Positions 54,589-64,000 of a stretch of DNA of 64,000 bases are shown piece by piece (position 1 is the stretch's first letter; each line of letters opens with the position of its first letter). The notes under the pieces were generated by a model. The model worked only from the letters and a program-made list of their open reading frames with translations, did no database searches and was not told the DNA's origin. Origin of the DNA: JAGXRK01 sp963714415 (GTDB lineage: Bacteria > Bacteroidota > Ignavibacteria > Ignavibacteriales > Ignavibacteriaceae); NCBI GenBank assembly GCA_963714415.1, contig CAVQOL010000003.1, positions 186,001 to 250,000 on the forward strand, in the 5' to 3' direction. A program made the translations under genes and the position numbers.

Positions 54589-55749
54589 ATGAATAAAGAT
54601 TTTTTATTGTTCCATAAGCCTTTTATTTCTGAAGATGAAGTAAATGAAATTGTTGATACTGTCAGATCAGGTTGGCTGAGTATGGGGCCAAAAACTCTAA
54701 GATTTGAGAAGGAATTCAACGAATACATAGGAGCCGTCAAATCAGTAGCTGTTAGTTCCTGGACAGCAGCAGGTCATCTTACTCTGGAAGCTTTTGGAAT
54801 TGAAAGAAATGATGAAGTAATTGTTCCTACTATGACTTTTCCCGCGACTGCAGAAATTGTTTGCTATTTTGGTGCTAAGCCGGTCATTGTGGATGTTGAT
54901 GAAGATACGCTTAATATTTCTCTTGAAGAGATTGAAAAGTCAATAACACCCAAAACTAGGGCTATTATTCCGGTGCATTATGGTGGTCAACCTTGCGATA
55001 TGGATGAGATTCATGAAATTGCAAAAAGATATAACCTTAGAGTACTTGAAGACGCAGCTCATTCTTTACCCGCTTATTACAAAGGAAAAAAGATTGGCAC
55101 CATTTCAGAGGTAACTTGTTTCAGCTTTTATGCCACCAAAACTCTTTCAACCGGTGAAGGAGGAATGATCTGTACTAATAATCCTGAAATAGCCGAAAGA
55201 GCTGCTATAATGCGTATGCACGGAATCAACCGTGATGCCTGGAAGAGATACAGTGAATCAGGTTCCTGGTACTATGAAGTTGTTGCTCCCGGATATAAAT
55301 ATAACTTTACCGATCTTCAGGCTTCTTTAGGACTTCCTCAGTTAAAAAAAGTTGATATGATGTGGGAATCCAGAAAAAGAATTGCTGCTCTTTACACAGA
55401 GGCATTAAAAGATTCTGATCTATTACAACTACATACAATGAAACCAGACAGGGAATCATCCTGGCATCTTTTTCCCATAAGACTTCATTTAGAAAAGCTG
55501 ACGAAAAACAGATCGCAAATTATTGAAGAATTAAAAAAGAGGAACATAGGTATTGGTGTTCACTTTATGCCGGTTCATCAGCATTTATATTATTCAAAAA
55601 CCTTTAACCTCGATAATAAAGATTATCCGGTTGCCACAGCAGCATTTCCAAGATTGATGTCACTTCCAATTTATCCCGGTATGTCCGACGAAAGCGTCTT
55701 TAAAGTAATAAATGTTCTAACAGACGTTTTGAATCAATACAGAAAGTAA
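54589..55749 (+). CDS. DegT/ArnB-type nucleotide-sugar aminotransferase
   Basis: The 386-residue product is a typical 4-aminotransferase (ArnB/PseC/WecE class): LLFHKPFISEDEVNEIVDTVRSGW, VPTMTFPATAEIV, VLEDAAHSLPAYYKG, FSFYATKTLSTGEGG (PLP lysine) and MPVHQHLYY. It would add an amino group to a keto-nucleotide sugar in the polymer. It has its own leader of 196 bases, so it may not be coupled to the gene before. The sugar-phosphate transferase follows closely. Confidence 0.9.
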   Translation: MNKDFLLFHKPFISEDEVNEIVDTVRSGWLSMGPKTLRFEKEFNEYIGAVKSVAVSSWTAAGHLTLEAFGIERNDEVIVPTMTFPATAEIVCYFGAKPVIVDVDEDTLNISLEEIEKSITPKTRAIIPVHYGGQPCDMDEIHEIAKRYNLRVLEDAAHSLPAYYKGKKIGTISEVTCFSFYATKTLSTGEGGMICTNNPEIAERAAIMRMHGINRDAWKRYSESGSWYYEVVAPGYKYNFTDLQASLGLPQLKKVDMMWESRKRIAALYTEALKDSDLLQLHTMKPDRESSWHLFPIRLHLEKLTKNRSQIIEELKKRNIGIGVHFMPVHQHLYYSKTFNLDNKDYPVATAAFPRLMSLPIYPGMSDESVFKVINVLTDVLNQYRK

Positions 55750-55760
55750 TCTTCTCTTCA

Positions 55761-56336
55761 ATGGGAAAACAGGGAAGCTTCATAAAAAGATTTACCGATA
55801 TTCTTATTAGTTTAATAACACTTCTTATTTCAACTCCATTTTTGATTATTGCAGCATTAGCCATCAAGTTAGAATCGAAAGGTCCGGTATTTTTTATTAA
55901 GGAAAGAACAGGATTAGATGGAAAAACATTTAGAATGATAAAGTTAAGAGGAATGGTTACAAATGCTTTAGATATTGGACCCGAATTAACTCAAGAGAAT
56001 GATCCGAGAATAACAAGGGTTGGAAGAATTTTGCGGAGAACAAGCATCGATGAAATACCACAAACTATAAACGTATTAAAAGGTGAAATGAGTATTATTG
56101 GTCCAAGACCGGAGATTACTTCAATTACTGCTAAATACAGTGATTTTCAGAAACAAGTATTTAATTATAAACCCGGTATAACCGGAATTTCCCAAATAAA
56201 AGGAAGACAGTTACTTACACCTGAGCAGAGAAGCGAAATGGAAATTGAATATTATTGTAAAGCAACATTTTGGAGTGATTTAATTATTCTTATAAATACT
56301 TTCAAAGTAATTTGGAATAATGAAGGCAACCTGTAA
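55761..56336 (+). CDS. Undecaprenyl-phosphate sugar phosphotransferase (PglC-like, small monotopic)
   Basis: The 191-residue protein has one N-terminal membrane segment (residues 8-34), the KLESKGPVFFIKERTGLDGKTFRMIKLRGM catalytic region (its E and the D in TSIDEIP are conserved) and PRPEIT. It starts a polymer by placing a sugar-phosphate on undecaprenyl phosphate. As a small form it corresponds to PglC/WbaP cores. It closes the polysaccharide locus before the C25 peptidase gene. Confidence 0.9.
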   Translation: MGKQGSFIKRFTDILISLITLLISTPFLIIAALAIKLESKGPVFFIKERTGLDGKTFRMIKLRGMVTNALDIGPELTQENDPRITRVGRILRRTSIDEIPQTINVLKGEMSIIGPRPEITSITAKYSDFQKQVFNYKPGITGISQIKGRQLLTPEQRSEMEIEYYCKATFWSDLIILINTFKVIWNNEGNL

Positions 56337-56465
56337 TAACAACCAGTATATCAATGTAAACCAGTTCTGAAAAATTTAAAATCACTTAGCTAAATTTTTG
56401 CCCTTGTACTGTTTTTTCAAAAACTATAAGTTCAATCAAAAATATTTTATCAAATCTGTAATTCA

Positions 56466-59400
56466 ATGAATAAATTACATTTCTTCCTATTCATATTTCT
56501 TTTCGTAAATAATCTTTCCCAATCTCAAACTCATAGAATAATTGAAAGTACTTCTGAGTTACATAAAAATTGAATTTAATTTTGAAGGTTATTATCAGAT
56601 TAAAGAAAACATTATAGAAGGAAAAAAGTTCAGTTTGATTGAAGGAAAAGAATTAAATATAAGAATACCGGGGCAACCCTCATTGCCTGGTTATGATGTA
56701 AGTGTTGGTATACCTCATAATGCTGTTTATGATATTAAAGTTTTAGATTTAGTGCAGGAAAAAATTACAGATACATTTATACTTCCAACGCCTGATTCTC
56801 TTAATCAATCTTTCGAACTATTACCTTATGATGTTGACATATATAACTCTGATAGGTATTTCCCTCAATTCTCTGCAGAAATTCAAGGTGATGCTGTTAT
56901 ACGTTTTGCACGTATTATTTACTTAAGTATCGCTCCGTATCAGTTTAATCCGATCACTAGGGATTTACTATTTAATAAAAAAATAGTTATTCAAATTGAT
57001 TTTAAAGTAAAACCGAATGATTATACCGTAATAAATAAAATTCAGGATAAAGTGACTGATGATCTCTTAAGATCAACAGTAATTAACTATGATATTGCCA
57101 GACAATTTGTCGGCAAACCTGTTTTAGCTTCAGTGCCACAAGTTTTAGATGAACCTTATTGGTATGACCCGCAGAAAGATTATTATAAAATTTATTTAAA
57201 TAAAAAAGGAGTTTACAGAATAACCTATGAGATGCTGACTAATACCGGTGTCCCAGCGAACAGAATTCAGGAGATGAATTTTGAGTTATTTAATGATGGA
57301 GTTTCTATTCCGATTGATGTTGTGGATGTAAATGAAGATGGACTTTTCAACCAGGGAGATTATTTCCAGTTTATTGGCAGTCCTCCAAAACCGCTAAATC
57401 AATTTACAAGAATGAATATTTACAATAATCAAAATGTTTATTGGTTTTCATATCAAGCAGATACAACGAATTATTATAAATATATCAACGGTTATAAAGC
57501 GACTTCTTCTCCAATAATTACTAATACGATTCTGACTTTAAAGTGGGAGAGGGATTCGAGTTATCAGCGCTTTGGTCTTGCTCCCAATGATCAGAGAGAT
57601 TTTTGGCAGTGGAATTATGCAGAGGCAAGAAATAGATTACCTTTCCGTGATTTTATTTTCTACATTCAAGATAGTATAGCGTATCGCCGTGTTATTGAGA
57701 AACCTGATGTAAAAATACGAGTTGGTCTTCACGGGTTGACAAATACTTCCTGCCCTGAAAATATTGGTCATGATGTAACGGTTAAATTTAATGGTAAGAT
57801 ATTGGGAGTAAAACAGTGGAATAGTCAGGAGGCTGCAGTTTTTGAAAAAGATTTTTTTATCGCTGCAAATTCTTCTTTTACCGGTGACACTGCACAGATT
57901 TTTGCAGATAAGCAAAAATTTGAAATAAATTTGTATGGGAATATCTGTGAAGGATATGAGAACGACTATGTATTCATAAATTATATTGAGTTTGATTACT
58001 GGCGCTGGAACAGAACATTTGGGAACTATTTCTATTTTACAAGTCCCCCTAACAACTTTGAGGAAAATAGATATTATCTATGGCGTTGGGCAAAAGATAA
58101 CATGAAAATATATATCCCGGAACGTGGAGAAGTAATGGATAATCCTTACATAGTCAACGATGCAGATGGGAGCGTTTATTTTGTAGATACTATTTCAGTT
58201 CAAACTGATTATTATTGTGTAGCTGATGATTATTATTTATTACCAGACTCAATGATTCAAAATATTCCTTCAGATCTAAGAAACCCATCTAATAGTGCTG
58301 ATTACATAATTATTACACATCCGTTGTTTCAAAGTGCAGCTGAACGTTTAGCAGACTACAGGACTAATAATTTAACAGGATATTCTACACCAAGAGTAAA
58401 AATTGTAAATGTTTTCGATATTTATAACGAATTTTCCTTTGGATTATTAAGTCCTTATGCCCTCCAATATTTTGCGAAGTATGCTTTTGAGAATTGGCAG
58501 CAACCCGCTCCGGCCTATATTGTATTATTGGGAGATGCTAGTTATGACACTCGCAAGGTTTATTCAACAAGTCGTAAGAATTATATTCCGTCAATTCCTT
58601 ATCATGCCTCACAATTTGGACAACTTCCCAGCGATAATTTAATCGCTTCTGTTCAAGGTGATGATATTTCACCCGATTTAGCCCTAGGCAGACTTTCTTG
58701 TGAAACACTCGATGAAGCAAATATTCTTGTGGATAAAATTATTAATTATCCAGCAGATATTTCCAAACCATGGAAAGAAAATGTGATTCTTTTAGCCTCA
58801 GGTTTGAATTATGAAGATCAAATTAATTTAGGATTTAATGATCGCAGTAAAGAGCTTGAAAACTCATTCTTACTACCAAACGGAATAACCGGTACTAAAG
58901 TTTTTAATTTCCCTGAACCCGAGGATATTGCTTTTTGGGGTGACGGACCAAGAATGAGAGAGGAAATAAATAATGGTGCTGCAATAGTAAATTATTACGG
59001 GCATGGAGGTGGTGCTCAATGGGATCTTATTTTTACAAAAGATGATATTCCCGAATTACATAATGGCAGCAGACTTCCTTTAGTATCTAGTATTACCTGC
59101 TATACAGCGTTTTTCGATAATGCTGAATCATTCGGTGAAATCTTTGTTAAAATTCCAAATAAAGGTGCAATTGGCTTTTGGGGAAGTACCGGTTTAACCT
59201 GGTGGCCTACCGGTCATTATATGAATGCAGAATTATTTAGACAGATATTCAATTATAAAAATAATGTTATTGGTAATGCAATATTAAATGCAAAGGCTTC
59301 TGTTGGTGGTGGTACCTACGATGCAATGATTGCACAACTTTCTTATCTGGGTGATCCGGCAATTGAACTTGCCATTCCTAAATTACCTGACTTCGAAATC

Positions 59401-62193
59401 AGATCGTCGGATATATCCATTTTACCTGCCAATCCACTTAAAGAGGACACCGTTAAAATTTCATTAAGCATACGAAATTTGGGTGTGATTTTTCCTAGTG
59501 ATTCGGTTACTATTGAATTTTTTATAAACAATACTGATACATCTAATCTTATTCAAGAATTAAAGCTCCCAAGTTTTGGATATAGTACAACTGTTTCCGT
59601 TGATTGGATTCCTAAAGAATCTGGTCTTTATTCTATCATTGCTCGAATAAATGAAAAAAATATTATTGATGAGATTGATCATTCAGATAATATTGCCTCC
59701 AACAGTTTTTCAGTGTTCGATTTTGGCGAACCCAATATTATCAAACCTGTAAATGGATATTTTCATACAAACGATAAAATTGAATTTATTATATCGGACA
59801 TTGGATTTTATTTCGACCGGAGTTTTAACTATCTGATACAAATTAGTGATGAAGCGGAGTCATTTGAAGAAAATATTTTTATTTCATCACCGGTGCTTAA
59901 TTCTGTTGATGGTATAGTCAGATGGCAAAGTCCATCGCTATCTTCGGGTGAATATTTTTGGAGAGCCGTTATTTATGATAATATAGATACGAATTATAGT
60001 CCTGTTCAAATATTTAGTATAACCACAACCGATGGTTCAGGTTATTTATCACATAAAAAACATCTTCAACTTTTTGAAGTAGATAATTTAGATTATTCTG
60101 AACTGTTTAATAGTCTTGTATTAAACACGGAACTAAAACCGCCGCATCCGGAAGATAAGTTTCTTATAGATTCTGTTATGATATCTGTTCCTGCTGATTC
60201 AACAGAACCATCAACATTCACAACTGATGGAACATATTTTTACTTTGCACATTTACCGGTTTTTACAAATGGTGCACTTACTAAAATTTATAAGGTTGGA
60301 ACCGGATTGAACGGCACAATTGCCGGTGAGAATTATGGTGCCATCCCAAATCTCTCAGTTAACATATTCAGTCACTTGATGCATCACGATGGATACTTAT
60401 ACACTTGTACGGGCTCGCTGAATAGTCTTTTAAAAATAAATCCCCAAACCGGTGATACAATTGCAGTTCCATTAACAGATAGTCTTTTATTAACTGTGGC
60501 AACTGCAACACAGATCGGAGGAGTATTTTTATATTCTGATGGTCAGTACGTTTATAATCTAGCTGTTGGTACATCACTTTATCGGGATAAGTTTGTACTT
60601 CGAATATTTGATCCTTCAAACAATTGGGAAAAAATAGGAGAAGATATTCTTTTTAGCGGAAATATTATAAGAAGAGTATCAAGCTTTATTGTGGTTAACG
60701 GCTATCTAATAGTTTATGAAAACTATAGTCACATTTATTTAAGAAGGTATCGTTTGTCCGACGGAGCATTCGAAGAAGAGTGGAGATATTCACCATACGC
60801 TAAAGATTATTACGCTATTGCTTATGATTATTTAAATAATTTTGTTTTTTTCTCCGCATTTCGTCCTGGTACTACACCATATGACCCTGGATTTTTCAAA
60901 TATCGTGGTACTTATATCGAAGCAAATGGTACAATCGCCTCACAAGAAATTGGACCTGCTTCTAAATGGAATAATTTACAATTTGAAATTGACCAGACAA
61001 ATTCTAACGGTACTTATAAAGCGTTCTTGTGGGGTAAAAACAGGACCTCGGGTGAATGGATTGTATTGGATACTTTAACTCAATCTTACTTTTCTTTAGA
61101 AAACCTTAGTGTAAATGAATTTAATTATATCAAGTTAAATTTTGAATTAATTGATTCATCTTTTGGAGCTGGTGAGCCTATCAAATTTAATTCGTTAAAA
61201 GTAAATTTTGATTATCTGCCTGAAATTTCCATGCTTCCTAAGGATATGACATTTTTACCAGATTCTATCCTGCAGGGTTTTGATATAAATATGAATCTAA
61301 AGGTTAATAATCTGGGTTATATTCCGGTGGATAGTCTAAGATTAGATTTTTATCTGAATGAAGGTGATACAATTTTATTCACAAAGTTCTTATCTGTTAA
61401 ACCAGACTCATTCACTGTTTTAGAACACCTGCTTGAAACTAATAAAATTATTTTTGAAAATAAATTAAAAGTTGTTGCTACATCACCTGTGCAAGAATAT
61501 TATACATACAATAATCTAATTGGAAATAGTTTTTTCGTAACTCGCGATTCTCTGCAACCAACATTCCAAATTACATTTGACGGTAAAGAAATTATTGACG
61601 GCGATATTATTTCTTCAAAACCTACAGTTGTAATTACACTTGAAGATAATAGTCCGCTGCCTCTTACGCAAAATTTATTTAGTATCGTTCATGATAATAT
61701 TCCTTTGAAATTTGATAATCCTGACCTGACTTTTATTTATACTCCTTATCCAAATTCCAGGGCAGAAATTATTTGGACTCCCGAATTGGATGATGGAAAA
61801 CATACTCTTGAGGTTTTAGCCAAAGATTCCTCAGGTAATTTCTTCGATTCTACTTCAAATCGATCCGTGTTCTACGTTTATAATAATGCTGACATTTTAA
61901 ATGTTTATAATTATCCAAATCCTTTTTCAGATAATACTCAATTCACCTTTGAACTGAGAGGAACTTTAGTCCCTGAAGAATTAAGGATAAAAATTTATAC
62001 AATTGCTGGAAGATTAATCAGAGAAATAAATATTCCTCCTGGTCAAATGAACATTGGATTCAACCAATATTATTGGGATGGAAAAGATCAAGATGGTGAT
62101 GAAATTGCAAATGGGTTGTATTTCTATAAAGTGATTACAAGGCACGAAGGTGAAACCAAAACAGTTACTCAAAAATTAGCTAAGGTTAAATAA
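56466..62193 (+). CDS. C25-family (gingipain/PorU-like) peptidase with type IX C-terminal sorting domain (frameshifted near start)
   Basis: The full product is about 1,908 residues. A signal peptide (MNKLHFFLFIFLFVNNLSQSQ) starts at ATG 56466 but is cut off by one extra T at about 56559; the remaining frame opens at a TTG at 56542. Next come a propeptide (FEGYYQIKENIIEG... to about residue 200), a PorU-like domain (YYKIYLNKKGVYRITYEML), and the C25 catalytic domain near residues 600-960: VLLGDASYDTRK, INYYGHGGGAQWD (His) and SSITCYTAFFDNAE (Cys). Two CARDB-type domains follow (from about 975 and 1570), separated by a WD/propeller-like stretch, and the type IX sorting domain ends it (YNYPNPFSDNTQFTFEL ... 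GLYFYKVITR). It is secreted and probably surface-anchored. Whether it is PorU itself or a substrate is not settled; its length suggests a substrate. Confidence 0.87.
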
Positions 62194-62235
62194 ATTTAAA
62201 TTAATTTAGCATTATAATTTAATTCAGGGATATTT

Positions 62236-64000
62236 ATGTGTGGAATTGTTGGTTATATAGGAAATAAAAATTGTGTTCCAATTTTAATTAACGGACTTAA
62301 ACGTCTTGAGTATCGTGGTTATGATTCAGCAGGTATTGGAATTATTAAGGATAAAAAATCATTAGTTATTAAAAATAAAGGCAAAGTATCTCTCTTAGAA
62401 GAAAGAATCCAAAACCTGAATCTTATTTCAAATGTTGGAATTGCTCATACTCGATGGGCTACACATGGTATTCCAAATGAACTTAATGCACATCCTCATT
62501 CAAACCATGATGGGTCTCTTTTTATTATTCATAATGGAATTATAGAAAACTTTCTCGTTTTGAAGAAAAATCTTTTAAATCAAGGTTATAGATTTAACAG
62601 TGAAACAGATTCCGAAGTTTTGGTCCACTTAATTGACAGTTTTATAAAAGAGGGAAACGACCTGACAAAATCAGTACAGCTTGCTCTGAATGAAGTTGCA
62701 GGAACCTATGGTTTAGCAGTTATTTATTCAGGTGAACCTGACAAAATCGTTGCAGCCAGAAAAGGATCTCCTCTGGTTGTGGGATTAGGTGAAAATGAAA
62801 ATTTTATCGCTTCGGATGTTTCTGCTATACTATCACACACAAAACAGGTTGTATATCTTGAGGATGGTGAAGTTGCAGTGATCACAAAAAACAGTTTTAA
62901 TGCAAAAACTATTTATGATAAAGAAATAGAAAAAGAAGTTCACGAAATTACAATGACACTGGAGGAGATCGATAAAGGCGGTTATCCTCACTTTATGCTT
63001 AAAGAAATTATGGAGCAGTCTGAAACAGTCAGAAATTCAATGCGCGGAAGAATTGTTTTAGATGAGGGAACTTCTAAGCTGGGTGGTTTGATAGATGTAA
63101 TTGACAGATTAATTAATTCCAAAAGAATTATTATTACAGCGTGCGGAACATCGTGGCATGCAGGTTTAGTTGGCGAATATATGATCGAACAATTTTGCCG
63201 CATTCCTACCGAAGTCGAATACGCATCTGAATTCAGATATCGTAATCCCATTGTTAATAAAGATGATGCAATCTTATTTATATCTCAAAGCGGTGAAACT
63301 GCAGATACTCTTGCAGCTTTGCAGGAAGCTAAAATGAAAGGAGCTTTGGTTTTAGGTATTTGTAATGTGGTTGGGAGTTCTATTGCAAGAGAAACAAATT
63401 CAGGTGTTTATACTCATGCGGGACCTGAGATTGGTGTTGCATCAACAAAAGCATTCACTTCGCAGCTTGTTGTATTAGCTCTTATATCTCTCTTAATAGC
63501 CAGAAGAAAAAATATGAGCTTAGTTGATGGCAAAGCATTAGCTGAGGAAATATTAGCCATTCCAGATAAAATAGAGTCAATATTAAAGTTAAACGATAAG
63601 ATTGAACAAATAGCTGATGAATTTAAGAATGCCAAAAACTTTCTCTATCTTGGTCGTGGTTATAACTTTCCCGTAGCACTGGAAGGCGCGCTTAAACTAA
63701 AAGAAATTTCTTACATACACGCAGAAGGTTATCCGGCTGCAGAAATGAAACACGGACCAATTGCATTGATTGATGAAAATATGCCTGCTATTTTCATTGC
63801 CCCAAAGGATTCTACTTACGAAAAAATTCTTAGTAATATTCAGGAAGTTAAAGCAAGAGGCGGAAGAATTATTGCTATTGCAAATGAAGATGATGATGAA
63901 ATAGATAAACTAGTAGATTTCAGTATAAAAATTCCTCAAACAATCAGAATGCTAATGCCTATCCTTACAGTAATACCGTTGCAATTATTGGCTTATCATA
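62236..64000 (+). CDS. glmS: Glucosamine-fructose-6-phosphate aminotransferase, 5' part (partial)
   Basis: The gene starts at ATG 62236 and runs off the window after 588 codons; the whole enzyme is about 610. The amidotransferase domain begins MCGIVGYIG (Cys is the N-terminal nucleophile) with RLEYRGYDSAGI and THTRWATHG-type sequence (AHTRWATHGIPNELNAHPH). The isomerase half has two SIS domains: ACGTSWHAGLVGEYMIE and FISQSGETADTLAAL. It makes glucosamine-6-phosphate for UDP-GlcNAc, the precursor used by wecB and the wall. An AGGGA site precedes the ATG. Confidence 0.95.
   Translation, partial: MCGIVGYIGNKNCVPILINGLKRLEYRGYDSAGIGIIKDKKSLVIKNKGKVSLLEERIQNLNLISNVGIAHTRWATHGIPNELNAHPHSNHDGSLFIIHNGIIENFLVLKKNLLNQGYRFNSETDSEVLVHLIDSFIKEGNDLTKSVQLALNEVAGTYGLAVIYSGEPDKIVAARKGSPLVVGLGENENFIASDVSAILSHTKQVVYLEDGEVAVITKNSFNAKTIYDKEIEKEVHEITMTLEEIDKGGYPHFMLKEIMEQSETVRNSMRGRIVLDEGTSKLGGLIDVIDRLINSKRIIITACGTSWHAGLVGEYMIEQFCRIPTEVEYASEFRYRNPIVNKDDAILFISQSGETADTLAALQEAKMKGALVLGICNVVGSSIARETNSGVYTHAGPEIGVASTKAFTSQLVVLALISLLIARRKNMSLVDGKALAEEILAIPDKIESILKLNDKIEQIADEFKNAKNFLYLGRGYNFPVALEGALKLKEISYIHAEGYPAAEMKHGPIALIDENMPAIFIAPKDSTYEKILSNIQEVKARGGRIIAIANEDDDEIDKLVDFSIKIPQTIRMLMPILTVIPLQLLAYH

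Noticed and set aside
60842..61078. Small open frame inside the C25 gene
   Set aside because: It is an antiphase shadow of a long coding frame with no ribosome-binding site or domain.
1..64000. CRISPR array, tRNA, rRNA, prophage or insertion sequence
   Set aside because: No regularly spaced direct repeats, tRNA-like cloverleaf with a conserved TTCGA arm, transposase motif or phage structural gene was noticed on either strand; a formal scan was not possible.

Overview
The window is AT-rich bacterial chromosome with dense coding on both strands. No rRNA, tRNA, CRISPR array, transposase or phage gene was seen. The gene content fits the Bacteroidota/Chlorobiota/Ignavibacteriota lineage: a TonB-dependent receptor with a carboxypeptidase-regulatory-like N-terminus, a C25 (gingipain/PorU-type) peptidase with a type IX secretion C-terminal sorting domain, many lipoproteins, and weak Shine-Dalgarno signals with frequent TTG starts. 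My best guess is an Ignavibacteria-type heterotroph. This is inferred from the proteins only.

Layout. 1-11.3 kb (+): the 3' end of a large outer-membrane barrel protein, a Nudix gene, pfkB-mtnA-recO, a DegP/HtrA protease, aroC, a metallo-beta-lactamase-fold hydrolase and an acyl-CoA carboxylase carboxyltransferase. 11.3-14 kb (+): a membrane-bound lytic transglycosylase with six LysM repeats. 14.0-18.9 kb (+): a thiamine-salvage locus, made of a TPP riboswitch with a readable terminator/antiterminator switch, a TonB receptor, thiamine pyrophosphokinase and an SSS-family transporter. 18.9-22.8 kb (-): terC, pyruvoyl-dependent arginine decarboxylase, tyrS, smpB and a small membrane protein. 23.0-27.1 kb (+): a secreted GH13 amylase/cyclomaltodextrinase, an SLC45-like sugar transporter and an EamA transporter. 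27.2-36.5 kb (-): a lipoprotein, a NamZ-like muramidase, ndk, sucD with a lysine-rich tail, a GNAT gene, gatA, tatA, purQ, purS, pssA, psd and a divergent purC-like gene.

36.7-64 kb (+): ybaB, recR, a methyltransferase, two tandem lipoproteins and ftsX lead into a polysaccharide locus of about 16 kb. That locus holds a Wza-like export protein, a Wzz-like chain-length protein, UDP-glucuronate decarboxylase, a MurJ/Wzx-like flippase, a Wzy/WaaL-like polymerase or ligase, a glucuronyl C5-epimerase-like protein, three glycosyltransferases, a beta-helix acyltransferase, UDP-GlcNAc 2-epimerase, two DegT/StrS aminotransferases and an initiating sugar-phosphate transferase. It is followed by a C25 peptidase of about 1,900 residues bearing a type IX sorting domain, and by glmS (cut by the window end), which supplies glucosamine-6-phosphate for UDP-GlcNAc. 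Together these look like a surface polymer assembly system beside a protein that may be anchored to such a polymer.

The most striking global feature is damage. Ten otherwise well-conserved genes are interrupted by about fifteen single-base indels, thirteen of them one-base insertions, and one Nudix gene has an in-frame stop upstream of its usable start. Removing one base restores conserved family sequence each time, so I treat most as probable sequencing or assembly errors rather than pseudogenes. Intergenic gaps are short (none over 300 bases) and carry several apparently dispersed repeat elements. I did not find a convincing, wholly undescribed system. The best leads are the thiamine riboswitch locus, the C25/polymer neighbourhood, the SucD lysine tail, the degenerate PurC-like protein and the pfkB-mtnA pair.
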